NCBI GenBank assembly: GCA_036897485.1
Contig: JAYMTF010001686.1
Coordinates: 1 to 21,862 of the forward strand
Length of the DNA stretch: 21,862 bases
From: Pelargonium nanum
Lineage: Eukaryota; Streptophyta; Magnoliopsida; Geraniales; Geraniaceae
Reading direction: 5' to 3'
Shown: piece after piece, positions 10,713 to 21,840 of the stretch
Layout of the letters: every line of letters starts with the position of its first letter
Position numbering within the stretch: position 1 is the first letter of the stretch
The notes under the pieces: generated by a model
Database searches by the model: none
What the model was told of the DNA's origin: nothing
The model's input: only the letters and a program-made list of their open reading frames with translations
Position numbers and translations under genes: made by a program

Positions 10713-13641
10713 CTACTTCGGGACTCCTGCAGAACAGAAACCATAGTCGGGTAAGTAAGAAAAATGCACATCTATCGCTCTCCGTCCCAAAACGAGTGTC
10801 TTAACTTGTGGATGTCCCGGATAAATAATATGCTTTTCTTGATTCATGCAGTGAGCTCATGAAGTGCAAAACCTCTAACTACAGTTCCTAATGCGATAAA
10901 TTTTTTTAGGGAAAATCTTAATTTTATCGGGTCAAGCCATAATGAATCGTTCGTCATAAGCATATATATTAATGCGAAGCTGATGGTGTTAATATTTTGC
11001 GTACCTGAACTTTTAGATGCGGCTATATTTTCTGAAGCTCCTCCAGAGTCTCTTGGAAATTTCAAGGACCTTAACTTGGTGGCCCTGAGTGAATGTATTA
11101 AAGGAACGTCTTCCTCCTCATCTTGTTTGTCTTCATCGTCATGAGCCTCTTCGTGATCCGATGCACTGATTGAATCCTCGTCTTCACTTGAACCTTGCTC
11201 GTCAAAGAGCCTCTTTCCTTCCAAATGTGGACGCTTACGTGGACGACCCCTTCGTTTCACAGTAGCCCCTTCTTTCTCGTCCAGACCTAACCAGCATCAG
11301 CCCCCACATCACAATAGCGAAGTTTGATATAATTTTTTGAAAACATACTAAACAGTAAACGCAAAACAAAAACTAAGTGATTTGGTTGCATCTATTATCG
11401 TGAGTAAAAAATTAGCTAGTGCTGGCTATTTAAAAGCACTTTAATTGCCTGCCACCAAAAAGATTCCAAGAAATGAATGTGATTCTCCATAGGCAAATTA
11501 GCAAGAGCCAGATCATATGCATGTGTGCTCTACATGTATATTTGCCATCCCAAATTTCACTAACTATGCCAAAGATAACAGGAGCGTGAAATCAGCTTGC
11601 ATACCTTCATTCTTCGCATACTTCTCTTGAATAGTGTTAACAAAGGTGTAATACGGGCGCCAGCCGCTAGGATCTTCTTCGGTGTTTACATTTTCCGTTC
11701 GTTTCTGAACATCCTTCAGACTACATGCAAAGCAAAAGGTATAGATGTGTTATCCACTAAAGTTATTACTTATCATTCAAAATGTTTAGGACAACAGCAT
11801 CAAACCACAGTTCTTACATTTCCTGAATGTCAGGTGCAGGAAGCTTGGATACGAAATGAAGTACAGCACCTTCCAAGAAAGATAGCTGCCTTGGCACATC
11901 GGTAAAAGCATATTCAATACCATCCTTGACCATTTTTAAAATTTCCAATCGATGCTTGCTGCGTGCAGCACCTACATAGGAAGCAGAAAGCCGAGCAGCC
12001 AGGTCTTTACATTCTTGAAAAGACTTGCTGGTTGAAAATTCATCATCACTTATGGAAAGTTTCACCATGTGCCGCTGGTAGGCCTAATCAAAGTCATATA
12101 GGGAAGAAATATAAACATGTGAGAGCAGCACCTGGATGAGTGGGACACACACACACAAATGAAAAAACTTTGCAAGACACGAGATCCAAAGTTACATATA
12201 TTTGTATCATGCTAGCAATTACAATGTGACATATAATTTAAGAAAAATAACAGTAAATATCTCTGATTTTATTAACATTTTTTGGTTGATGAGTTCATGC
12301 AATAAAATTATGACTTAAACAAATCACATTAAAACAATATGGTAACATAAGCACTCAAGACTAGAGTCGCAAGCTTACCCTCTTCAGTGCTTCTAGAAAC
12401 ATATTGGACATGTCCTCGTCTTTTTTCTTTAGAACAGTGATCAGATGCTTAACTATCTCTGTCACGTTAGTTCCATGTGATACAAAATGAGATATGATCT
12501 CTGGACCAAGATACTCCTGCATTAACAAATAGTGTCAAAATGGAGCCCCCTTGAGATTTTACAGTGGAAAAATGCAACAAAACAATTTATAGTATACATG
12601 TTTAGGGATTGTTACGCATGAGCTCTAGATGTCAAGGAAGGTTAACAATCATGCAAATGATTCCAAATGCTATTCTAAGCCCAAAACATAATAAATTAAT
12701 AATACCTCAAAAGGGAAAATTAACCAGACTGGAAGATCATAATCGTTTCCAACAAAAAAGAACTCCACATATTTATTCACAGCTAGAAGATTGATAATAA
12801 ACATTCAACAACCAACAGATTGAAGGAGTATGTTCACCTTAGAAACTGTATCACTAGCAACCAACTTTGCAGCACCAATTATAATTGCATCTCTATTTGT
12901 CTCTTCAACATACTCTTTGTTCGAGTCCTCGTCTTCAGTTTCATCTGTGAGATAAAAATTGAAAGATGAATGTAAAATTCTATAAAGGAGGAGATAATTG
13001 CATAATATATCAACTTTAGAGTTAAATTTTACTAGGCTTTTATTATGCCTAACTAAAGGGTGCAATTAGGTTGTATTGGTTCAGACTTGGAAGATACAAT
13101 TTTCTTTCTACATAGGCTGTTTTGAATAGTCTGTATCCTTTTCACTTGCAAATCTAGAGAAAGGCTCTGCTACATTTTGCTGCATCATGCAAGCTAGTAA
13201 TTGTATCTATGCCAAGTACACAACATAAATGATGGAAACTGGAACACCAAGTCACGTAGATTAGTGAAATTTTGATGTATATTACTTTGTCCCAAAACGA
13301 GTGTCTCATTACGGTCATTTTTTTCTTCTTTTAGGAGGTTAATTATACATGAATTACTAAATAATGTTCCTATAATAAGTTAGAAGTTAGAACCCCTTGA
13401 ATTTGTTACAATAAAACCATATAGGGGCAATTGAGATCAAGTTAAACACTACTCAAGTTATCCTCAACTTTTTTTCCAAAAAAGGTAATACAGACACTAA
13501 TTTTGGAACTTAGGGAGTATGAAATATGATAATATTGCAAGAACAGCATAACAATTCATCAGCACGGGATACCAAATACAGAACCTCTTAAATACAAGTT
13601 AACCCAAATAAGCAGCATTAATTGTTATAAAACTTAAATTC

Positions 13642-13692
<51 letters not shown>

Positions 13693-16600
13693 AAAGAAGG
13701 AAAATCTACATATTGGTGCTAGTTGGACATGCAAATCCACAAATTATTTCTGATCACCAAAATTATTAGTAATCTAAACTATGTGTTGGAGAATCTACCT
13801 TGTGATGCATAAAACTAATACTAAGTTCAGAACTGAAACAACAGACAAGAAGTGGCAGAAGATAGGTACAAAATACTTAATAATACTATTGGTATGCTAT
13901 ACTACTAATCATATTATTGGTTTATTGATAAACAGCTAATGAGCCTAAACTTAGAACATCATAATCCAATTTCAAAGTAAATTCAGTCACCTGAGATGTG
14001 GAGCTGTTGTTCACAAAGGTTCCAGAACTTATGAAGAACAGATGTATCTGGACAGTACCCTAAACTTTCCAGCTTTGTTGAAGAAAAATTTGTATTTCTG
14101 AACAAAAACCACATTTCTGCAAGTATGGTGCAAACCTTTTGCACAATTTAACATTTTATTAGACCAAATTTGAGGCATTCAGGACAGTTTAAAGTAGAAC
14201 ATAGCAACAGAGTGTTTATTGAAGTTCAATAAGTTGGGGGAAAAGATGGCTTACTCTGCTAGCTAGCAGATTTCCACGTCTACTTGCTTGTTCACCTTCT
14301 GGTGGGGGGTTGAGAAAGTACTCAAGTTGCTCAAACAAGGTATTGCGTTTAGATAGAAGAGAAGATAAAGACACATCGGTAACAGTTTCACCCTTTATAA
14401 TTGAGTGTAGAGACCAGGCAACGTGCAAATACATGTTGAGGAGTAGAAAACAGACAACCTGAATGAAATAAGAAACAAGTGCATCAATAAAGTGGAACAA
14501 GGAACATGCATGATTTTTAGTAATTTGCGCACCTCATCATCCATGTTTCTGAAACTCTGCAGTATCATGACAATATCATCAAATAAGTTATCGATAGGCA
14601 CGGCCCTTGACAATTGAAGCTCATACAACCTTTTCAAGTTCACTAGAAGAGAATACTCATCATCGCCTTCCTGCAGATTAAATCATGTCAGATAAATAAA
14701 TTCATCTACTTGAACAAGAAGAGATACAAAGCTTCAGTCTTAACTAGAGATTTACCTTAACTTCTTTTATAGCAGATTTTAGTTTAGCAATAAGTTCATC
14801 CTCAAGTTCCTTCAATTGGTTACGTGCAACATCTTTCAGCTCTCCTTTACTCTCAGTGGAACAAAAGTTAATTGCCTTTACACAAGATCGAAGTGCTTCC
14901 TTCTCACTGTGCTTGAAAAATGCTTCCTTCATGAGCTTAAGAACAGTTTTGAAATTCTGAAAGGGAAAAGAAGGTGAGCAATCATTTTGAAGCTAAGCCA
15001 TATTATTGAGTAGTATGCATGGACACAATGAATGTACCCACCCGCTCTTGTCTCTTCAGGGAATAAAGCTCAAGGTTCATATGCACAATAATCTCAATTA
15101 GTGATGGTACTTTCGTTTTGTCAGCCATGAATTTGCGTAGAAGTAGTGGATAGTTCTTCATCATGGCAATAGTAATATCCTTTCTGTTGGTTTCAAATAT
15201 TTCCTGACATTTGGAATAACAAACAAGTTGAAACATAAGTCTCCCTAAAAATGAAATTTTGTTTATTGTACACCAGTTTCCTTTTGGACTATAAATGAGG
15301 CAGTTAAACAAATTCCATAGCAAGAAAGGACTGACATGGTGGTTATACAAATGCACAATAATAAATATTTGATGTAAAATATACCTAATATAATGCACTA
15401 GCAGTACCACACTAGTAATTTGAACCCATAAGAAGAGATTTATTGAACAAACAACCATTCAATATCAACTGGGAAATATGCATTCCCATATAATTAGATT
15501 TCTAAAGCAATACAATTACATTTTAGCACCACCTTGGAAATATTTCCAATACATTAACATCCTACCCAAAATTCATATACTTTTTTATCGGCGAAAAAAA
15601 AAAGTAATTGCTACAGAAAATGCCTATTGTGGAAAACAATGGAGTAAGTACCTTTTGAGCTTTACTATAATACGGCTTTCTGTTATCAGTTGCAGGAACA
15701 ATCCTCTCTCCAACCGCCTTCTTAACAGATGCGAAAAGAAGTCGTACCAAGTTTGTTGCATCCTCATCAGTAAGCTCAATCATCGGATTCTCATCCAAGA
15801 GCATGGAGATAATACACTTCCAGTCCTGCATGGAATACAACTATCCTGAGAACAAGAACAATTTATGCAACAGATAATTGGCAATAGTAACCTCCTCATA
15901 TCATCATCCATTTGTTAAATCAACAAGTTTAGCATCTCCACAGCCACGAAACTTTTTATTAATCAGAATTTTTACTGGTTAAGAGCACTATCAGGTTGAA
16001 AGGTTTTCCAGATTAAACTCCCAAGACTTCAGTTCCTCAACCTCAGGCTGGATCAAGTCAGGACAGGTTGGTTGGGCTACAACTTAAGCATGCATTTTAT
16101 GTCGTCCGTTGTCTAATTTCTGTCATCAAAATATCTCTTAACAAAGTAAAAAATGGAACAAATATGACTATGCAAACACTAATATAATCAGGTTTGCACT
16201 GTAATCTGCTGGGCAGCCACTGCTTAAAACCCTAACCAAATTAACCTCAGATTGAAAAAAAATCAATCAACACCCAACTGTTATAGGCAATTTTTAACTT
16301 CCACTCTATCCTGCTCCTGTCCCCTCAAAAGTCATTTGATTCAGAAAATGGCAACAAACCTTCATGGATTTCATGTATTCCCACACATCATCAATCACAT
16401 AAATACTTAGAATTGGATCAGTTGAAAACTCTCTTAGTATCTGCAACATTCTGCCCAGATAGACCTCAGAAGAATCGCTTTCATTGCCTGGAATAACAGA
16501 AATCATGAGATTCAAATAGACAGAACCATTCTGGCACGTGATGCAGTAATAAGTTCAAAAGCAAAACCTTTTTGGCCAGATTGGGAGCTGTTAAACTTTT

Positions 16601-19332
16601 GAGCAATCAAGTGATCGTACACTAATTCCCCTATGGCAGTTCTAATTTGTGGTGGGTCATCAATGAGTAAATCATATAAAGGACCCAAGTCATCATCAGG
16701 TAGAAGCTGGTGTCTGCAAGATAAAGCATAACCCATTTTTAGAGCACAAGTCTCTGCATTGGTGGTCACCAGGAAATCGGAGAGATAGATACCTCAATAA
16801 TTGTTTCACAAGTCCTATGGCACATACAGCTACAGAAACATCAATGTCATCAGCAAGCTCAATCATCCTATTAGAAAATCTTTCAGTGAACAGGCCAAGA
16901 AGCGGAACATTATCCTCTTTGTCATAAAGATTTCGCAATGCAAGGACAGAAGCTTTCCGTACCCCAGCATTCTAAAGAAGCAATGCAAAAAGAAGCAAAT
17001 TAGGTTCACATAGCACATTAGAAGCAATAAGAAGTTAGCTTAACTCTGAGAATTTTTTATTTACTTTGTCATTTAGTGTCCATCCAAGATACTTTAAGTA
17101 CAAATCTTGCAAGAACAGTGATGGATATGACAAAATCCAGACACCAAGAGATTGTATACAAGACATTCGAATGGTAGCATCAATGTCTCGATACCGATGC
17201 ACAAATAACCTTCAAAAAAGCAACATAAATTAAGTGAGAATTGACAAGGCATCTGGCGAGAATTATAATTAGTTAACAAAACATTGAAACAAGAGATTTA
17301 ATACTTTTGTCGAATCAAATCCTTCTTTATTTGATTTTTCTTAAGAACCCTACCCAGTAAATATTTTCCGCATCATCTCCTCAAGTACTGTTATGTTTTC
17401 ATGAGTAATTGAAAATCTTTTACTCAAAGACTCCACACGAGGTCCCTCGGTCCGTTTCTTCTTTTCAGCCTCCAATTGTCTTCTAGTAGTTTCTCGCTGT
17501 CCACTAAGCCTGTCAGCAACAGTTATGAAGGATGTGACAAGTTGGAGACCCATCAAAGAAGCAACCTGGCGGTAAACCCTTGGTGGAGTGCTGCAAAATG
17601 TTGATACCATGAAAGTTGAGAAAGAGTAAGTTACGGTACAAATTAGCCATGAACTTGGAACTATATGGGAGTTGAATACCAACCATGATAAAGCAATGAC
17701 GTAGTCTATGCACTTGTCAAACAAAACCTTATCAAACAGGGGCCCGTGTTCACACTCATTTATTAGAGTGTCCCAGAATGTTTGAAGATTATCTTTGAAG
17801 TTCTTAAACTCCTTCTTTTTTGAATTTTGGAAATCTTCAACTTCCCCCTAAGATTCCAGAGTCAAGGTAAAACTGAAGGTACGAGAACTTTGAATATCTC
17901 AGGTTAATTGAGCGTGCACTAATTCAAAAAATCTAATGATTGAAAAGACAAGAGTTCTCTTGGAAACAGAACACATAAACACATAAACTTGGTAGGTAGG
18001 ATACTCCTCTAGCAAGACTAACAAGAGCAACCACCACATCGTCAATATCAGTCTCATCCAGGAGCTCCACTTCAATATGATATTTGGCACCGCATGCCTT
18101 CAAAAGTGCAGTCATTCATTAGATACATGTTGATATATTGATTCAGAATAATTAAGTACATTGTTCAGTCCACAATATGAAATCCATTAGCTAAATGGTA
18201 ATTAAATAAACATAAGATTCATTTCCCTTAAATATATACTTCAAAAACCACCACATTACCTCAAAAAGCATCTCCAGGAGCTCAACCATTGCAGGTTTTG
18301 GATCATTCTCATATCTCTCAACCCAAATCTTAGCTGCCTGAGGAATGAGCTTCCCATTACCTTTGATAACCTCTGCATGAGAATACATACCAACATTAAC
18401 ATGAATTATGAACGTTATCAACCCCAATACCATAGCAAGAAGAAGAATCATCCACTTCACAATAAATAATACACTGAAGCCACTATCCAAGTAAAAGTCG
18501 GAAATTCATGTTTTCAAAGCACATCAGTATAATTAAATGTATAATTAAATGATCCACCGAAGCCTCTATCCAGGCTGGAATTCATGTTTTTAAGTACACA
18601 AAAACCATTTTAAAACGTCAAAATCAAATACCACTCCTATGTATCATCAACTTCCATACATCCACATGCTCAACAATTGAAAACCCTCGAAGTCAACAAT
18701 CAACTGAAAATTGAACATGTAGATCAAAATTAAGCAATTAAACCACAAGAGTGAGATTAAATGCTGCACGAAAGCTTCTATCCAAGTCAGAATTCACTTA
18801 TGAGTGCACAAAAACCATGCAAAAGCATCAAAATCAAACACCACTTTCCCAAAACATAGTCATCAATTCCCACACCTCCACATTCTTAGCAATAAAAAAT
18901 ACACAAATCATAACAACCAAATATTCAAAATTAAGAAGAAAAAAAGAACAATTGAAACACATCAAGTTGTACCAATCAATCTGTAATCAGGTTTCTTGGC
19001 AGAAGCAGCAGCAGCAGCAGCAGCCGAAGCACTCTCAGAAGGCCGACCTCGCTTCGCTTTAGGAGGCGCCTCCTCAAAATCATCAGCAGAACCCTCGCGG
19101 TCGACCTGGTTAGGGCTCAGATCGGTGGCATCGCTGGTCCTGTCGTTGTTCTCTCCACCTGAACCATCAATTGGCTTCAGATTCGAAGCTCTACCTCGTT
19201 TTTGCTAGTTCACAACAACAACAAAAACACCGAAATCACATCAAATTATGCACAGAAACACAGTTGCAGAGAACCATAGATCGATGAATTGAGACTCACG
19301 TAGCGTCGAATCGAAGTTTCAGCGTCCTCCAT
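10713..19332 (-). CDS. SCC3: SCC3 cohesin subunit (STAG/SA family; 22 exons, 1,138 aa)
   Basis: HEAT-repeat subunit that binds the SCC1/REC8 kleisin and DNA in cohesin, acting in sister-chromatid cohesion in mitosis and meiosis (family knowledge). Exons in transcript order: 19332-19300, 19204-18973, 18372-18260, 18097-18005, 17847-17684, 17590-17354, 17209-17065, 16971-16793, 16713-16568, 16487-16360, 15825-15652, 15203-15042, 14956-14756, 14670-14533, 14458-14255, 14135-13991, 12944-12838, 12516-12379, 12083-11818, 11720-11605, 11286-11005, 10726-10713. All are GT-AG and frame-consistent. Landmarks: N-terminal basic tail (QKRGR, KRGRP at 62-66) with Ala7; STAG domain about 165-290 (YRQVASLMGLQLVTSF); stromalin conservative domain about 296-380 (RYRDIDATIRMSC); AT-hook-like KRRGRPRKRP at 1051-1060 followed by an acidic tail. 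Length fits plant SCC3 (roughly 1,100). The start MEDAETSIRRY matches the family's MEDA. The last 14-nt coding exon is the weakest call. Confidence 0.94.
10779..10808 (+). mobile_element. Solo Stowaway-type terminal repeat in the last SCC3 intron
   Basis: CTCTCCGTCCCAAAACGAGTGTCT is the classic Stowaway-type end. It shares the 18 bases GTCCCAAAACGAGTGTCT exactly with the left end of the MITE at 13283. No partner end is found nearby, so it is a truncated or decayed copy. It lies in the intron 10727-11004, about 50 bases from the final SCC3 acceptor. Confidence 0.55.
13283..13519. mobile_element. Stowaway-like MITE (Tc1/mariner type), about 237 bp
   Basis: The left end TACTTTGTCCCAAAACGAGTG and the inverse of the right end, TACTCCCTAAGTTCCAAAAT...AGTGTCTGTATTAC, are imperfect inverted repeats of the CTCCCTCCGTCCC type. 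A TA dinucleotide at each outer end is the expected target duplication. There is no coding capacity. It sits in the 1,046-bp SCC3 intron 12945-13990 and must be removed with it. Confidence 0.75.
13648..13688. repeat. (GA)20 microsatellite in an SCC3 intron
   Basis: About 41 bases of uninterrupted GA dinucleotides in the same intron as the Stowaway-like element. On the SCC3 sense strand it reads as a CT tract, which could act as a long polypyrimidine stretch but lies far from the acceptor at 12945. Confidence 0.97.
18541..18905 (+). repeat. Tandem duplication of about 211 bp in SCC3 intron 2
   Basis: Copy 1 (about 18541-18751) and copy 2 (about 18752-18905, incomplete) share ATTAAATG, GAAGCCTCTATCC versus GAAAGCTTCTATCC, GAATTCA, CACAAAAACCAT, CAAAATCAAA and ACCACT in the same order, 210-212 bases apart. 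A third partial relative (CACTATCCAAG...AATTCATGTTTT) starts near 18480. All lie in the 600-bp intron 18373-18972. Confidence 0.75.
19004..19024 (-). repeat. (GCT)7 polyalanine trinucleotide repeat in SCC3 exon 2
   Basis: Seven GCT codons in a row encode Ala72-Ala78 in the disordered N-terminal tail. Pure codon reuse marks it as a coding microsatellite rather than a conserved segment. Confidence 0.9.
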
Positions 19333-19408
19333 GGCCGATTCAAGAGAAGCTCCGAGAGCAAAATTTGCCCTAGAAATGTGCAGAGTCCAAAGTGAGTAAA
19401 CTGAACTC

Positions 19409-19416
19409 CCGCCAAA
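19409..19416 (-). promoter_or_regulatory. E2F-like site TTTGGCGG upstream of the SCC3 start
   Basis: TTTGGCGG on the minus strand, 77-84 bases upstream of the SCC3 ATG, fits the TTTSSCGS consensus for plant E2F/DP. Cohesin genes are expected to peak around S phase, so an E2F site is plausible at this position. Binding is inferred. Confidence 0.5.
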
Positions 19417-19445
19417 TGTTTACGCCTATGTTAGTTCCCGGCTAG

Positions 19446-19602
19446 ATCTGGCAATTTGGACCCGAAACCCAATCCGCATTTTACGGGTTCGGATTTCTTA
19501 ATAAACCCGATCAAATTTGTAGTCGGCCCATGTAAATCTAGACGAATTCGCACATTATACACGTAAATTTAAGACCCGACTCAAAACTCGCAATTTGCAC
19601 TT
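19446..19602. mobile_element. Degenerate repeat-derived stretch upstream of SCC3
   Basis: CTGGCAATTTGGACCCGAAACCC at the left and GACCCGACTC...CGCAATTTGCA at the right are weakly inverted copies of the GGCAATTTGG/GACCCG type also seen at 3056. This suggests a decayed hAT-type non-autonomous element about 110-270 bases upstream of the SCC3 ATG. No clear target duplication is visible. Confidence 0.35.
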
Positions 19603-19910
19603 CTTTCATGTTAGGTTCAAGTTAGGTCTTTTTAAATAAGAAAGGAAACAAAGATCCGAGAAGGGGCGGTTATTTGGGTTTTGAGGTTTGTCTTTTTTTG
19701 GGTTCGGTTTGGAGATGTCTATTTTGAGTCAAGGACGAAAGAAATCTAGGGTTCATTCGAGTTGTGAGTTTCATATCATGGCCCACGGGTCAGAGATCTA
19801 ATGTCTAAGATGATTTGACCGTCAAAGACAAAAGTTGTATTTTGGAAGATGTGTATTATTATGGTAACTCAATACTTTCTGTAGTTGTTATAGTTTGTTC
19901 GCGCGCAATC

Positions 19911-20183
19911 AATTTAAGTGTTAGTTGAGTTTTTGGCGGAATTAACTGTTGTATTGATAGTTTTCCTTGTTCATAAAATATGTATATTTATATCGATAAG
20001 CAAATTTTTTATGAGTATTTATTATTGAAATTCACAGGGTTAGTTTTATTTTTCTATATGATCAAATCAGTTCATTAATTGAAACATAGATCCATTTAAT
20101 CGGTGACAAAGTAATATATTTACCGCTTCTTTTTAAATGTTAGTTAAAGATTTTTGGCGGGGTTAATTGATGCATTCAATCAG
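19911..20183 (+). repeat. Diverged direct repeat pair carrying TTTGGCGG
   Basis: About 50 bases at 19911-19960 (TTTAAGTGTTAGTTGAGTTT, then TTGGCGGAATTAACTG) match about 50 bases at 20131-20183 (TTTAAATGTTAGTTAAAGA, then TTTTTGGCGGGGTTAATTG). They are in the same orientation about 220 bases apart. The E2F-like octamers are at 19932-19939 and 20153-20160. Confidence 0.6.
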
Positions 20184-20340
20184 CGAGTTTTTAATAGGTA
20201 GTCAACATCGACCTTACAATTATATGTAAGTATTGTATTAACAAAATACAAAAGAAAAAAAAAACATGCCAATAATTTCTCGATTTTTATTCATGTTGAA
20301 AGAAACATTTTACAAATTACAATGATGCATCAAATCATAA

Positions 20341-20346
20341 TTTATT
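20341..20346 (-). terminator. Candidate poly(A) signal of the peroxidase gene
   Basis: AATAAA on the minus strand about 60 nt after the peroxidase stop, with a second AATAAA at 20286-20291. Either would give a short, ordinary 3' UTR. Confidence 0.5.
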
Positions 20347-20403
20347 TTTCAAGTTACACATAAAATACAAAATGAATAACCAAACACAACCTCATTATTC
20401 AAT

Positions 20404-21789
20404 TCAAGAATTGATCACTCCACATTTCTTTCTGATTTGCCCTGAAGAGCCAGTGAGGACTTCAATAGCTCCCATTCTCTTCATGGATTGTCCGAATTCA
20501 GTGAAAAAATCGTTTGTATCGGTCAACTCATTCACAGTGTTTGCAGCGCCTCTATTATCGAGCAAGGCTGCATCTGATTGAAATAAACCCTTATTTTGCT
20601 TCAAGATGTGGAAATAATTAGAATCGAATTTTCTGCCGCTACCATGGTCCATTGGGACGACAGTGGTGGCGTCGGTTTGGCTCGGACATTTCGTTTTCAG
20701 GAATGCAGCGTATGTAGGATTTAGGGTCGGGTCTTGGTCTCCCTTTCCGGTGAAGTTGTAGAGCCGGCTTGCGAAAAGGATGCAATGGCCTACTCCGATG
20801 GTGTGTGCACCTAACCAACAATAACAAACATGATTTTGTTGTTAGTTAATTCATGTTAGTAGCAATAGTTGTAGTTGTTTAAAATTTGAACTATAAGTCA
20901 AATTAAACTTTTGAGTACAGTTGTTATTTCGTGTCTTAGGTCGGATTTTCATAAATTTGATTCACAATAGCGAGATCCATCCAAGTTGCAAGTTTTACAT
21001 TAAAATTGTACGATTTTTTTCTAGTCCGACCTTACCCGCTGTTTTATGACACAAAAACAACCCCATAATTAATTAATTGACTATATAATATGATTTCGGG
21101 TGTCAATATATTCAGTCAAAATAATAATATATACTTTCAACTAATTCTTGATTCTATTAGTTTTTAAGGGGACATGACAATAAAATAGTTTGTAACTATA
21201 TTAAATTGGATTTTGACCAAAGTCTCGAGTTATTCATGAACCGAATAGGTTCCCAATCGAAACATTCGATCCATTTTTAGTTTTTACACTAATATTTATG
21301 AACCAATCGACATTAAAGAAAACAAATAAGTCCGGTTACTTTGGTGGAATACTAATGCAAGTCGATTAAAATCAATACAAACATGTCAAATTTGTCTTCG
21401 ACTAGACAAATATTTTTTAAAAAATGATGTGATAGTTTAACAAAATACTGATTTAATCGATTAAACGAATAAACCGTAGGTCCAACCAACTTACTTTTTC
21501 AATGCATTTTTTTTTATAGAGTAGTGCATTTTTTATAACATTTTTTTCCCAAGAGTTTAATAGATAATATATATATATATATTGTTTATTGGTTATCAAA
21601 AAAAAAAATATATTGTTTATTACCTGATAGAACAACAAGGTCATGGACATTGAGGCCTTTTTTGGCAAAGTTTTGCTTGAGACTGCTAAAATTGAAGCCA
21701 GGTCCAGGAATGTTTAAAAAAACCTCTGAAGCATGAGACTCCAAGCCATCTCTTCTACCTGTGAGCACCTCCCACATAGGTTTTTGGAA
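20404..21789 (-). CDS. Class III secretory peroxidase, 3' part (5' end beyond window)
   Basis: Haem peroxidase using H2O2 to oxidise phenolics in the cell wall, apoplast or vacuole (family knowledge). Two exons are visible, 21789-21624 and 20810-20404, joined G|GT in frame across an 813-bp intron to give about 190 residues. The first has the TGRRDG motif and KKGLNVHDLVVLSG. The second opens with AHTIG, holding the proximal haem-ligand His, then GHC (disulfide Cys), an NFT glycosylation site, the paired Cys in KTKC, GLFQSDAAL, MKRMG and the C-terminal GSSGQIRKKCGVINS stop. The signal peptide, the distal Arg/His region and the SCAD segment must lie to the right of 21862. By memory the tail most resembles PRX27-like enzymes. 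Odd points are MDHGS where MDPGS is usual, and FQKPMW ahead of TGRRDG. The reading frame is intact. Confidence 0.94.
21567..21582. repeat. (AT)n microsatellite in the peroxidase intron
   Basis: A run of alternating AT in the AT-rich intron between the two peroxidase exons, close to the donor of the upstream exon. Confidence 0.85.
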
Positions 21790-21840
21790 CTGCAAGTTAT
21801 CGTATTAGAAAACCAATTCAAATAAAAATACATGTTCGAC

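Larger units (their letters stand above)
19333..20403. other. Intergenic: SCC3 5' UTR/promoter and peroxidase 3' flank
   Basis: Just over 1 kb without a supported gene. It contains the E2F-like site, the degenerate repeat, two diverged direct repeats around 19911-20183 that each include TTTGGCGG, and the peroxidase poly(A) signals. No strong SCC3 TATA box is seen, as is common for cell-cycle and housekeeping genes. Confidence 0.5.

Noticed and set aside
15478..15849. Plus-strand open frame of 123 codons
   Set aside because: It lies antisense across a well-supported SCC3 exon (15652-15825) and its flanking intron, and the predicted peptide has no domain-like pattern.
18751..19062. Plus-strand open frame of 103 codons with a run of Gln
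   Set aside because: The Gln run is the antisense reading of the (GCT)7 Ala codons in SCC3 exon 2, and the rest is intron repeat.
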